Assembly: GCA_946902875.1 (NCBI GenBank)
Contig: OX336355.1
Location: 7,647,347-7,711,346 of the forward strand
Length of the DNA: 64,000 nucleotides
Direction of reading: 5' to 3'
From: Nematopogon swammerdamellus
Lineage: Eukaryota; Arthropoda; Insecta; Lepidoptera; Adelidae
The notes beneath the pieces were generated by a model that ran no database searches, was not told where the DNA came from, and was given only the letters and a program-made list of their open reading frames with translations. Made by a program: the position numbers and the translations under genes. This document shows, in pieces, positions 34,901-46,900 of this stretch. Each line of letters starts with the position of its first letter. Positions within the stretch are counted from its first letter, which is position 1.

Positions 34901-36899
34901 ATAATTTTATGTTTTTAGTATGAACTGGACACGTTTGTGACACGATATAAATTCGATTTTGGAGGGAAAACAAACCCTCTTCGTACCTTCCACATGGTAC
35001 CTAAAGCTGTTTCGCTCGTCAGCGATGCGATTTACCTCTACTTCGGGGGTTTTAACACCACTTCCCCGCACCCATTGTGCATCTCCGCATGCAGAGAACT
35101 GTTGCTTTTGTTATATAAATTAATTGATGTTATTACATGTGCTCTATTAATAAATCGACTTTTAGCGCCATAACGGAGTGTTTTATTTATATATTTTTGT
35201 TTAATATCGTCTATATTCTTCGAGTATTTTCATTTAAAATGCTAACGTTCCAAGTTGTTAGTTTTCTTATTGTCTATATATTAATTCCTGTACATGCGTG
35301 ATACCATCTTCCGTGTTTGATAATACTTATTCATGTACGGAACCTGGACACGCAGAAACCAATCGAAATCTCCTTACCATCGTCGTGTTTTATTCATGTC
35401 AGGACACGAAACCATTCCTTCATACTAACACCGCTTAACGAAAACCCCTCCCGCACCGCTTGACAAATTACCTCAGGTCGCTCCGCCTCGCCCCGCGGCC
35501 CACGCGCGCCCGCAGCTCGGTAATACCTCACCCCTTGTCTTGTTTACCTCATACCTCTCTCCGCCCCGCGCGCACGCTCCAACGGATATTTATTTGAATG
35601 TTGGCGTCATACTCAATGAAACGTTGTTTTGTTTTATTTTATGTTTTTGTTTAATAACTGGTACTTTGTTTATATACTCTTCCCTTTATAAAATGTTTAG
35701 TGTATTAGTTTGAATCATTAATAAATAATTATTAAAATAATTTTAGACCCTGTGCGATATCTTCACAGAGATCACGAAACTTCAAATTCCCATAAACTCC
35801 GTCATGTCCAGATTCCAGACACGCAGGAACAAATAGACCAGCGACCTCATAGTATGGCCGTGTCACATTCGTGTCCTGACACGAATTTAGTATGGAGATT
35901 AAATTGAATCATTAGTATGGACTCGACACGAATCGGACACGCAGGAACAAATCGAACGGCGCCCTCTTAGTATGGCCGTGACACGTTCTTGACACGCAGG
36001 AACAAAACGCTCGGTTGCCTCGTAGTATGGCCGTGACACGTTCGTGTCACAGAGCGAAATTTCGTATGGAGATAGAATTTAATTTTTAGTATGGGCTGGA
36101 CACGGTTGTGACACGCTCGAACAAATCGAACGGTGGCCTCGTAGTATGGCCGTGTCACATTCGTGTCCTGATACTATTTTAGTATGGAGATAAAATTAGA
36201 TTAATTAGTATGTGCTGGACACGGTTGTGTCATGCAAGAACAAATCGAACGGCGGCCTCGTAGTATGGCCGTGTCACATTCGTGTCCTGACACAAATTTA
36301 GTATGGAAATAAAAATAAATTATTAGTATGAGCTTGTCACGTTTCTGACACATAGGAACAAAACGTACGGTGTCCCCGCAGTATGAGCGTGTCACGATCG
36401 TGTCTTGACAATAATTCATTCTTTCATACTAACAACTCGCAGCGAAATAATCACTACTCGCGCTCCTTGACTCGCTACCTCAAGCCGCGCTCAAACGGCG
36501 TGATGATACCGCGATCTCTGACCCCGCGCCCGCAAGACGCGCGCCTTCTTACCTCACCTCTCCGCCGTTTCGTACGCGCCCATGTCTTGTTCCCCTCTCA
36601 CCGCGTGTCAGGATTACCTCATGCTACCTTCCCCGCCTCGGCGCTCTATAGTGTTTTATATGCGAACCAACTGATGTTATTATATTTCTTGTTTGTCTAA
36701 TTGCGCGTCGTATTGTAATGGCCGTTCGCGCCATTTTATTTCTTAGTGGAGTGTGCAGTCACGATTGAATTTATTAGGTGATTAGTTAAATTGTAATATA
36801 AATTATTTTGTTAATGAAACGTTTTAATGTTCTATAATTTAGCTTTGAATTACTATTGGCTATATATTTATCTTTTTTACCTTGTGTGATTCCATCACA
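31981..36899 (-). repeat. 5' LTR (element orientation), 4,919 bp
   Basis: Co-linear copy of 8866-13784 at offset 23,115 with no indel; same TG...CA ends. The element promoter should lie here, but its transcription start cannot be placed by eye. Confidence 0.88.
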
Positions 36900-36903
36900 G
36901 ACG
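36900..36903. repeat. Target site duplication GACG (right)
   Basis: GACG directly after ATCACA, matching 8862-8865. Confidence 0.8.
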
Positions 36904-39243
36904 GGTAATAAAAACATGCAGTGGAACACCATTGGTCACACTCATACAGTGCGCCGGCTTGCCGCGCGCAGCTGCCACGCTCAGTTTCATTTTCTGATGT
37001 CGCGCAACGCGACATTTCATGATTTTTTTTTTCTTTTTAAATTCATTTATTAACAGTATTAGACAGTAGAACAAAATCTTTACTAGCTGATGCAGATAGT
37101 ATAATCTATAAACAAAAATATTCATCAATCACAGGATCAACAACATGGTCACCATCGTTTCCCGGCTGAATGGCGCCGGCCCGACGACGGTCCCCGGATT
37201 TAATTAATTTAATAAATTTATTAACAATAAAAAAAAAAAATAATAAAAAAACATTGAAGGCAAATGACAAAAAAAAATTAAAGGTTTTATTAATTAATAA
37301 TGTGAAGGTGCACCTAGCCAGCAGACATAGTATTCGCAGCCCCCGTAAATATCCGAATGCCCGTGGGTGCCGTCGTACGAAACCTCTGCGTTAGTATGGC
37401 GCGCGACATATGTCGTGATTCCCATAAAAAAAAATTATAATATCTATTCTTAAACGAGTAAATTGTAATCAACAGAAAAACACAATTCAATTCAATATTT
37501 TTACATGAAATAGTAAAGACCGTTAGTGATTTGTTTTTTGATGTACAAAAAAAACAATGCGGAACTGACAGAATGACCAGTTTAAATGCGCCTTTACAAA
37601 ATAAAAGTATTAAGCTGCCGGCGATGGGCGGAGTCTAACTATAAACATGTGATAGCAATACTACCAACTCATTTGTTTAATAGTTCTGGAACATACAAAC
37701 TCACCGAAAGAAAGAAACAGAAATAATGTATTAATTATATGCGCTTTATACAATACAAATACTTATTGACCAGTCATAATGACAACATTTATTGTATATT
37801 GTATAATAATTATACATTTATGATGATGATACAAAATATTTCATCCATCCTTAGGTGGGTAGCCTACTCTTGGATACGTATATTATTATGAATGTTCACA
37901 ATCAAACTAAGGCACCATTATTAATATATATTAAGTATCACTTTTAACATTTTTCATGTCCATCATTCATAACAATTTGTTAAAAGCAATATGATTTTAA
38001 CAATGTTCAAAAAATTCAACATTTTTATATGCAAAATGTTAAACTTAAATTATTTTTAATCAATAGCCATTGCCTTTACCAAAATACGTAATATTATTGT
38101 TTTCACAAAGTAACTGAATTAAATATATGCTCTAAAGATATTTTTCATGGTTTTAAATTATTAGTATGGAAGAACTGGAATTTCGACAACCTACTCACTA
38201 TCTGATATAAGCAGATATAAGGTATTGATTGAACTAAACTTTGCGATGGCTTCGCCGAACGGGCCGTTATCTGTGCCGTAGAGGAGGCAATATAGGAGGG
38301 TGTGAATCGAAGTCGGGACTAGCGAGTGGCCACTCTGTGTAGTTATCCAGCATATGTTATGTTTGGGCTCGCAGCAAGCCCTCTTCAGGTAATCTAAGAT
38401 GACTAGGACGCGGAGAACCACCAGTCATGCTCTCTACCTGCCTAAACTATCCATATTCTGTAGAATGCCTCCAGTGGCGCTTTCGAAGCTCTCTTCATAT
38501 ATGAGCTGAGCATATTAGATATTATTTAAGGAGCCGTAGCCGTGAGTCCATAGAGTATGTCTCTTCTCTCTCGAGTGTTGTATGACTATGCACTAGTATA
38601 GGCCGCCGCTCTCACTCTTCTGTATTAACAAGCCATCGAGTGTGCTCCTAAGTAAAAGGTTACAGAAAAAATTGCATTCTTATGGACTGAGGCGATTTCG
38701 CACTCTGCGCACGGAGCACGGTGCAACCGCACGATCGCCGCGCGCACTTGTTATGTGCAAAAAATATTTCAAGATTTTAGAAACTTGTTTAAGTTAAAAA
38801 CTGACTTCAACCCCTGAAGTGCCTCCTTTACAAAATAAAAATCATCGAAATCTGTTGGTGTGCAACAGATTTCGATTAACATACAACAGAATTATAAAGT
38901 AAAGTACAAGAATGTTATATATTCCCATCGTACAGTAATTTAAGATAAACTGTACTGCCTCTGACCCGGTAGGTACTTGAAAAGAATAGGCCCACTGGAT
39001 CTCCCCCCGTGCATGTTGTAAAAGACAATAAGAGATAAGGACAAGATGCCGGAAGGGCGACAGGATAGCGGCACGTCACCTTGGCACGGTTTTTCCAATC
39101 ATACAGTATTATAAAGCATTATAAAGGAAATTAATGTCATTCACATACAATACCAAAGAAATTACATATTAAATGTTTCATGATAAATAAAACATAATCC
39201 TGCACAAAAAAATGCAAAATTAATAAATTAGATTGCAAGTAAA
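36904..39243. other. Right flank of the element; repeats, no gene
   Basis: AT-rich DNA. A repeat (38216-38560) recurs at 53600-53866, and 38950-39050 has a segment (CCCCCCGTGCATGTTGTAAAA) also near 51680. Part of it may be the 3' UTR of the minus-strand gene ending at 39244. Confidence 0.5.
38216..38560 (+). repeat. Dispersed repeat (family C), copy 1
   Basis: Shares GGTCGGGACTAGCGAGT-like, GACTAGGACGCGG and CATATTCTGTAG blocks, in order, with 53600-53866. Confidence 0.65.
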
Positions 39244-40812
39244 CTAGTGGTTCTGAGCGTGCCAATGTTCCTGCATAGCGTAGTGGTGGACGGGCTCTGT
39301 AGGGCTCTTCATGTAGGCCGAGGCGGCGCCGGGAGCGGGCAGCGTGTTGGCGGCCACCTTCTGATTGGCCTGCCGGAACTTGGTAGAGTACTTGTAGAAG
39401 TCGGACATCTCGAAAGGCTTGGTGACCTCACGGTACGGAATCCACTTGCCCTGCTCCACAACTGTGCAGTTGCGCGGGGACTCGAGCGGCACGTCCGCAC
39501 GCGGCGATGCCGGCCCTGCCCCCACAGACATTATCTCGTACGTCTGCGAGTTGCCGAGGCTCGGCGAACGCTTGACGCCGGCACCGCGGCGCGGTAGCGG
39601 CGGCTCTGGCCGCACGGCCCCCGCAGGCGAGTCAAGAGATGTCTCGTACCACTGCTTCTCCTTTGCGCGGTCAGGGTGCGGCGAATAGCGATACGTAGCG
39701 AGCCCCTCTGCAACGCTGTATGAATACGCGGAGCTGGGGCTTAGCGGAGCAGCGCGGCCCGGCTCGTCGGGCGGCGCGCGGCGCTCGCGCGCGTGCAACG
39801 CACTCGGCATCGACGGGGACTTTTCCATCGGCACGTAGACGTGCGGGAAGTAGTCACGTTCAGCGACCGCGTGTGGCTCAGCAGGCGAATGCCGCTGCGG
39901 CGACGGCACCGAGCGCTCCAGGTGGCCTGTATAGTCGCTGTGCGCAGTTAGGTGGTAGGTCTGCGTACGCTGAAGCGTGTTGCGCCGTCCGGGTTCTCCG
40001 CGCCTCTTCGACGCCACCTGGTGATGTGCCAGTCCGCTCAAATGCTGGCTCTGTGCTTTCAGCTGCGACGCGTACTGGTAGAGCAAGGGAGTGGCGCGTG
40101 CTTCGGGCGGCGCAGGCGCCGGCACCAGTTGTGGTGCTTGCACCACGTGCGTGTAGTGTGTTGCGATGTCAGGGTGACTGGAGCTGAAGTGTGTCTCACG
40201 CAAGCGCGCCGAGCCCTGGTGCTCCGGAGCTGCCGTGTAGTACATCTTGTTCGTGTAGTCGTTGGTGAGCGTGTGGTGGCGGTACGAGTGAGGCGCAGGC
40301 GTGACCGGAGGGGCAGGGTCGCGGCGTGGCGCCAGACTCGGGTACGTGTACGAGGAAGGGATAGAGAAGGTATCGGGGGAGGGGAAGTCGGAACGCGCGG
40401 GATCGATGCGGCGCGAAGATCGCGAGTGCGCGCTCCGCACGGACGCGCCGGAGATGGACGGCGTGGAAAGTCGGTGAGCGAGGTTCTTGTGGTCGTGACG
40501 ATCTATCGGGCGGCGGCGGCTTGAGCCGGCATCGGCGCGCACGGAAATAGACTCGGCGTCCCCATCAGAGGCCGTGGCGGCGCTGCGCACGCTGGCGCGG
40601 CGCTCGCGCGGCTCGGCGGGGGCGGAGACGGCGACGGACGGCTCGGGGCTCAACGGCGCCTCCGGCGGCACGACGCCCGTGAGCTGTACCTCTTGCACGC
40701 ACAGAGCGTACAGCTCCTCGTTTTTGGCGGCCAGCAGCGCCTCCAGCTCCGCACGTCGTGCCGCCAGCGCCGCGACCTTCTCCGCGGAGCTCATGTTTAC
40801 ACCGGTGCCCAT
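39244..40812 (-). CDS. CUPID-domain (FRMD4/INAVA-like) protein
   Basis: About 522 residues from the ATG at 40812; a second ATG at 40794 opens MSSAEK. An in-frame stop at about 40877 closes the frame upstream. A helix near the N terminus (AARRAELEALLAAKNEELYA, LCVQEVQLTGVVPPE) matches the start of the CUPID domain of FRMD4A/B and INAVA, adaptors that bind cytohesin Arf exchange factors at cell junctions. The middle is low-complexity, rich in Ser, Pro, His and Arg with many Tyr. The C terminus has WIPYREVTKPFEMSDFYKYS followed by TKFRQ, which I recall as conserved in FRMD4-type proteins. No FERM domain is present and no intron is visible. It may be a short stand-alone member or the last exon of a longer gene (a weak acceptor GGGCTTAG lies just before ATG 40812). 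Confidence 0.7.
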   Translation of the reverse strand: MGTGVNMSSAEKVAALAARRAELEALLAAKNEELYALCVQEVQLTGVVPPEAPLSPEPSVAVSAPAEPRERRASVRSAATASDGDAESISVRADAGSSRRRPIDRHDHKNLAHRLSTPSISGASVRSAHSRSSRRIDPARSDFPSPDTFSIPSSYTYPSLAPRRDPAPPVTPAPHSYRHHTLTNDYTNKMYYTAAPEHQGSARLRETHFSSSHPDIATHYTHVVQAPQLVPAPAPPEARATPLLYQYASQLKAQSQHLSGLAHHQVASKRRGEPGRRNTLQRTQTYHLTAHSDYTGHLERSVPSPQRHSPAEPHAVAERDYFPHVYVPMEKSPSMPSALHARERRAPPDEPGRAAPLSPSSAYSYSVAEGLATYRYSPHPDRAKEKQWYETSLDSPAGAVRPEPPLPRRGAGVKRSPSLGNSQTYEIMSVGAGPASPRADVPLESPRNCTVVEQGKWIPYREVTKPFEMSDFYKYSTKFRQANQKVAANTLPAPGAASAYMKSPTEPVHHYAMQEHWHAQNH

Positions 40813-41078
40813 CCTCTCGTCGCTAAGCCCGCGAATCGCGACACATTTCACATCAAGCGTTACGAACACCACGCGTTAAAACACAACATAGTTTATGTCT
40901 AGAACCATTGCAAGCCACTCTATTTTCAAAACAAACAAAACCAAACAACCAATTCCAACCAAATAGCAGAGATGAGAGAATTATGTATGACCATTATTTA
41001 TTATATTCTTTGCCTCAGACTGTCTGTCAGTCTATTGTATGACTGGACATGGACTGACACTGGCTGGACTCAAAGTAC

Positions 41079-41093
41079 TTTTTTTTTTTTTTT
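41079..41093 (-). repeat. Poly(A) tail of a truncated LINE
   Basis: T run on the plus strand at the 3' side of the LINE fragment 41174-42040. Confidence 0.5.
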
Positions 41094-41173
41094 GGTTGTT
41101 TTATCCCTTTTTTTTTGGAATAGGCAAAGGTATTATACCATGCAGCCTTGTCTGTTGTTATTCTTTAAATTAT

Positions 41174-42040
41174 TTATATATCGCCAATTGTTGAAATAAT
41201 GAAATCGTAAATGGATGGAAAACAGTCTGTGTTGGCAAGTAAATCTTGAGTGACGCGCGGCATATTGTCAGGTGTTTTATAAATTTTCATTAATCTATCT
41301 ATTAACGAAAGACGTTGAAGGTCAAAAGTCGGACATTCAAAAAAGAAGTGATCCAGAGTCTCATTCATAATATCTCCTTGATTTTGTACGTCGACATCAT
41401 TAGAACAGTGTGGGCAGACGGCAGAGTTAATAATATTCATGCGATGAAGATGGGCGCCGAAGCGACAGTGGCCAAATCGAAGACGACATATTATGGTGTA
41501 AAATTTTCTTTTCTTCGGAAGATATTTGGAAAACCAAGTTTTTTCTATAGTGTTGCGGCAAACAGTTGCATACCAGCGTCCAGTTACTGCGTTTCTCCAA
41601 AAATCTGTCCATTCTTGAAAAATTTGTTTTTTAACGACATTAAATATTTCCGAGTGGGACATGGCAACATCGCGAACATCGCCGCTGTCATTTTCAGTTA
41701 TAAATTTCGCCAAATAATCAGCTAATTCATTTCCTCTCACGCCGATATGTGCGGGACTCCAGCACAAATCCACCACAATGTTTTTCTGTAGCAAATTGTA
41801 TAACTTCTCTCTTATCCAATAAATAACGTAATGTGTGTTAGCGTCCAACTTGGCATTCTGTAAGGCTCTTAGAACACTCATACTGTCGGTGACGATAAGA
41901 TATTGCTTATTATTATGTTCTTCATGCAAGCATTCAATATAATCCAAAGCCGTATATATTGCAAAAGCTTCAGCTGTGAAAATAGTGCTCATACTTGTGA
42001 TTTTAACTCCATAACCTTGTCCTTTTGTGCTATACTTCTA
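41174..42040 (-). pseudogene. 5'-truncated LINE: RNase H and C-terminal region
   Basis: The frame reads YGVKITSMSTIFTAEAFAIY, a typical RNase H segment with catalytic Glu, then IVTDSMSVLRAL (Asp) and WSPAHIGVRGNELADYLAK (His, Asp). A Cys/His stretch follows (CPHCSNDVDV...TLDHFFFECP), as at the C terminus of I/Jockey-type polyproteins. The reverse transcriptase and the first RNase H Asp are missing; a stop lies just upstream (~42040). The frame has no stop from there to the end, so the copy is fairly young. Confidence 0.85.
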
Positions 42041-42460
42041 ATGTCTGATGTTTTCTTCTGTCTAATCCTGGCACTACCTACACGGTCAATATTTCTATCA
42101 ATATTGGACTTCAATCAATACATATTTAGTATTGGTGGGAATATTGACGCGACATCCGGATTTTTGGATCGGAGGCATCAGTACGTGGGCGGAGCCCAAA
42201 AGTAGCGGGGATATTGTCAATATGATGACGGGCTTTTTTTGCCGCGTCGTCGTAAATAAAAAGTATATATTTTTGAGATTCTCGCGATACGAGAAGAAAA
42301 CAACAGACATTAGAAGTACAACAGAGAAGGCTGTATACTTTAATTAGTTTTGCCTGTCCCGAAAAGGGCCGAATATTTAAACTACAATATAAAAAAATTA
42401 TTTAAAAAAAATATATAAAAAAACAAATTGATTGACGTTCGTTTGCCGTTTGGTGTACGT

Positions 42461-43001
42461 ACGAGTGTCTCTTTGTAGTAACGTTAACTTTTTTTTTCTA
42501 CGGAAAGTCGAAGATAGTGTGACCGTCTAGCCACAACAACCACAAAACACTGCATTAGAAATGACTTAGCCTGCGGAAATCAAAACTGGGGCCAAAAATA
42601 AAAAAATAAAACTTCACGAAAAGAATTTATTTTCAATAGCGACTTAGGATTGCCTCTTCTCCGGCGCTGCGGGAACTGCAGCCCCGCCGCGCCGCCGTCC
42701 TTGCGTAACACCGCGCAGACACCCATGCTCGCCTCCGCAGCTTCGGCTTTTTGGTCGCCTGGGGCGACCAGCCTCAGCCGCTCCGGCTCACACGGGTGCC
42801 TGCGCTGTGTTACGGCGGACGGGGGCTGTATTCTCGACTTCGTTATAAGCGTTATGCGTGGCAAAGCAAGCGCGTGCGTAGTATGTTAATTTTTGTTCCA
42901 GCAGCGTCAGCCAAAGAATATAATACTAGCTGTCAGGTTTGCTCAAACAAATTAATAATCTGTGTAAAAAAAGTTAACTGTTACTACAAAGAGACACTCG
43001 T
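42461..43001. mobile_element. Non-autonomous TIR element, hAT-like by its flanks
   Basis: ACGAGTGTCTCTTTGTAGTA at the left end is inverted at the right end (42980-43001). TTTGGTGT flanks it at 42449-42456 and 43002-43009, with an extra ACGT on the left. An 8-bp duplication fits the hAT group. The GC-rich middle (42640-42860) has no transposase. Confidence 0.65.
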
Positions 43002-43009
43002 TTTGGTGT

Positions 43010-43875
43010 CAGTTGGTTGAATGAATGTCAGTCAAACCAAATAATTCGAAACGTTCGAAACACAATAACAAACATTCAAAGATAAATAAAGACTATCAGA
43101 AATTACTAAATTGCGTTTATTTAGGCCTATGATTTAAGTACTACATGGTGCATTTGGGTACTTACATATTTTTCTCAAACGTACGGACGGACGCACGGAC
43201 GGGTGAGTTCATTCGGCTTCGTCTGTGTTGGGCTGTGATTCGGCTATTGTTACCCTTTGGCTCCAAACACTTGATATGCTTATTTCCCTTGACTCCCACC
43301 CATGCCACATTCGGCGAGCGAAGATTGGGCGCACATATAACTCCAGGAATAACAAAACACGATTGAAATTTTTCTAACCTATAATTGACAATTCCCCCAT
43401 ACAAATTATACATTATCAATGTGTAAGTAAGTGGGGGGAGGGGGTCGGGAAATGTTCACGTGGATTTTTTTAAAACTCAATGCCGCGAACTAGGCTGTTG
43501 CTAGCCGCTCGCTCGCCTGAGTAGGTACACACAGCTGCACGCTATGTCTCTCAGGCCTTTATTTTATGTTACCCTAAATTTTATTGACATTTTAAATTAA
43601 ATTACAAAAATTGCAATTAGGTACTACTTTGTACGTACTACTAACAGAAATGTCCACGATTGTCACGTCAAATAGTGCCCAAAAAGTATCCACGTGGTAT
43701 GTGAACAGTCCCTCAGGGGTGTGTAGGGTTATTCCCAGTCACATGCAAAGAACACAAAAATTTGTCCGCAACTATCTACGTAGGGAACAGTGTGATTGCA
43801 TGGTGTTCAACGTTTGTTGAAGAAAAAATTGTGTGATTTTTTTTTTGTTATGGATTTTTATGTGATTGCAGTAAA
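43010..43875 (+). other. Upstream region of RBCK1
   Basis: No coding signal. TGTGATTGCAG directly before TAAAATG could be a splice acceptor from an untranslated first exon. Confidence 0.4.
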
Positions 43876-43980
43876 ATGAGTGCAGCAGTCTCGCAGGACG
43901 AGCTGGCTTCGCTCGTGTGGTCCTACCTTCACACTCTGGACCCAAATTTAGCGGCAAACTTCCACAACCTCACTAACGCA
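43876..43980 (+). CDS. RBCK1: RBCK1 exon 1
   Basis: ATG at 43876; 35 codons starting [20 protein letters not shown]; donor GCA|GTAAGT, phase 0. Confidence 0.75.
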
Positions 43981-46900
43981 GTAAGTATACTAAACCTTAA
44001 TCTAGTTCTCAACAAGATATAAGAAATATGTTATTTTTTTTTTCATTTTCATTTCAGCATTACATTTGTATAAACACAAGAAAAATATAGAAGAAGAATA
44101 TGGTTTAAAAAATGTGTACAGGATATTTGTCGTACACTGTAATTGTGTGTACGTGCGTTTATTTCTAGTTATTGTTATTAGATTTTATTTTTTATATTTA
44201 ACTTTTTTTTTGTTCTATTCTTTTTTTTTATGTAATCTTACTGCCCTAACCACGAAGTGTACAAACGTTTAGGAACTATGTCTGTAAATTATAGTAATTT
44301 TTGTATTTTAACATGTTGTGACATATTTCTGTTGTTTGTGCCAAAATAAATAAATAAATAAATATGTTGCAATGACTTCACCTTTACGTCTATACGATTA
44401 GGTACTTACTTTACTTATCAGCGTCGGTAGCTCAGTGGTGCGTGATCGGTTGACTGTCGTTTGTAATCATAAGCGCATCTGGCCACAGTTAGTACTTGGA
44501 TGGGTGATCGCTCAACCGTTGGAGACTGACCGTGGTTCGGCTCTCACGTAAAACTGTAGATCCCTTTTCCCTTCTTATCTTACTAGGCGGGAGGGTTTAA
44601 CAAGCCCGGGTTGATACCACCGCACTGAATGAAAGTTCGGTTGAAATGGCTATGTAAATATTTTTGTTTTCCGTCCAGCTCAGTGTAGCCGGCACGACCG
44701 AAGGGATGCAATGACATGGCACTTAGTTACCAAGGTGTTATGGGCTGACATCACGGATGTAGTATAGATCATGTAGCCAACCGTGTCAGTTTTCATAAAA
44801 AAAAACTCAAAAGTAGTGTAAAAACTTATTTTGATTTTTGTCTTTGTAACTTGTGTTGAATTAGGATTTAATAATATGCATGCGTTAAAATCAAATTTAA
44901 AGTCATGTTTTTTAAAAACATTGAAAATGTGTTGGGAATAGGGTATATGAAGTACTCAGGCTTGGGTTTCTTTAAACAAATGCATTATTAATTGCCGCAA
45001 GGCATTAAACTCGCCTTTTGTAACCTTTTTATACGGTGTACAATAAAGTATATTTTCATTTCATTTCATTTCATTATTCAAATCTTCATACTGCATATTC
45101 TATATTTATGTATATGTAGATCCTTAACTTTTTTATTAATTTTATTTACTATGCTATGATGAGCACAACATTGATAAAAACACAATATTAATAAAACGGC
45201 TACTTCGAGACAGATTAGCATCTAGTGTCGGAGCCAATGTTCAGCATGTGCATGTATGTAATCATTAAATTTCAATTAATTCAGTTACCACCTTCACAGA
45301 AAATGCTTGAAAAACATTCTCCGACGTTGGCAGAAGTATATGACCACTACAAAAAAACCCATCCACCGGTGCCGGGGTAAGTGGGCGAACACACAGTTCA
45401 AACGCTCCATAACACTTTCTGTTTGGCCTTCTGTAGGAACAAGAGTTTCTAAATCCTAGAATATCTTAATAGATAAGTAATTAGTAAGTAAGTAATTAAT
45501 TAGGTATAGTATGTATAATCTTATTCTTTTAAATTTGAGAACCAATCGAATGAGCTATGGTTATCCGCAACTCTCCACTCCACAGATTGCGATACATATT
45601 TATTTATTATTTAACATTTAAAAATGGTTTTGTATATGCAATTGAGTGAATTAATTTTGTGATCGACAATGAATGAAACCTTTAGCCCGTTTTGTGAAAG
45701 AAGTTGAACTTAGTGAGTGATGCATGAGTATAGCAATTTGAAAAGAATTTGTTTGAACAGACCCTCTGGTGCGGGGCCGGTTCAGGCGCCCGACTCAGAC
45801 GCATCCCAGAAAACAGAGATATACACACCGGAGGAGACACCTGATAACACACCTCCTCTTTTCAATGTAAGTCATTGAATGAAGGTTTATCCGTAAAATT
45901 TGCCAGTATGAACAGATTGTGTCCGAAGGGATCGCAGCTAGTTAACTCGGCTTTCAATAACTTCACCGAACACATTCAGGTTCACTGCAAGTAGGAGAAC
46001 TCTGCAATTGACAACTGACGTGACTAGCGAGCGGCCCGTCGTGCTCTCTTATAAAACTCGCAAAAATCCAACCAAACTAGTAGGTATTTATTCAAAAACC
46101 AAGAAGGTACATTCTAACCAAATAGTGGACTCATGGAATAAACTAGCTCAAGAAGTGATAAGTGCTATCTCATTGAACGGTTTTAAAAACCAGTTGTACA
46201 AGAACTTTATTTATATTAAAAAAATAATTATATCTAAAAAAAAAAAACATTTAAAGCAAATAAGTGAAAAAAAAACGATTCAATAAAATAACAAACGTAG
46301 ATAACAAAATGTAATAAAAAATATAAAAAAAAAGTGAGAATGCAGTGCATTCAGCACTTAAATACAAAGTACATGTATAAGCTTCAAGCTGCTAGTAGAC
46401 AAATACTGCATCATTAGACACTCATTTATGCTTCAACCACGTAGTATTGATATCATTATTCCACTTGCCATGTTCACAGAAATAATTATAAAAATAAAAT
46501 GATTGTTTATTTTATAAATGGAGACTACTATTCTATTATATTCTGTATATTTTGAAAGATTTCATTACGTTACAGGGAGGAACACTGAAGCGGCCGGTAG
46601 CAGAGATCATTGACCTTACCGCCATGTCAGATTCTTCGAGCGAGGCGACTCCTCGAAAAAGAAAGCCTAAGCAGAAAGAGGTAAGGCTAGAACCTTCTTA
46701 AGTTACTTTTGTTCTGTTCTAAGTCCTGTTAAGATATCGCACCTCAGGACATTGTGCACTTCTTACAAAAGTGAGGAATTGAGCGTGAAATCTAATCGGG
46801 GAACCGGGAATACCTAAATACGACGCATACGAACAAATCTCCATGGGTGTCGTTAGACAGCTTATGAGTGCGTCGGGGCCACATGTCACGCTTTAAATAA

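Larger units (their letters stand above)
8866..36899 (-). mobile_element. Giant Ty3/gypsy-like LTR retroelement, 28,034 bp
   Basis: Two direct repeats of 4,919 bp (8866-13784 and 31981-36899, constant offset 23,115) bound an 18,196-bp interior. Both repeats start TGTAAT and end ATCACA; the element is flanked by GACG. Genes lie on the minus strand: leader 31980-22843, gag 22842-21895, -1 frameshift, pol 21868-18338, coiled-coil ORFs 18290-17901 and 17697-17191, then a 3' region to 13785. The coding strand is A-rich with many poly(A) runs. Every block of the two LTRs I compared was identical, so insertion is recent, unless gene conversion or assembly explains it. No TGG-starting primer site or purine tract adjoins the LTRs, which is unusual. 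Infectivity is not suggested: no envelope is visible. Confidence 0.9.

Noticed and set aside
8866..36899. Reading the giant element as a Polinton/Maverick or other DNA virus-like element
   Set aside because: Ends are direct, not inverted, the duplication is 4 bp, and the only enzymes are protease, RT, RNase H and integrase of gypsy type.
39247..40524. GC-rich plus-strand frames opposite the CUPID-type gene
   Set aside because: Arg/Ala-rich shadows; the minus frame has the conserved motifs.
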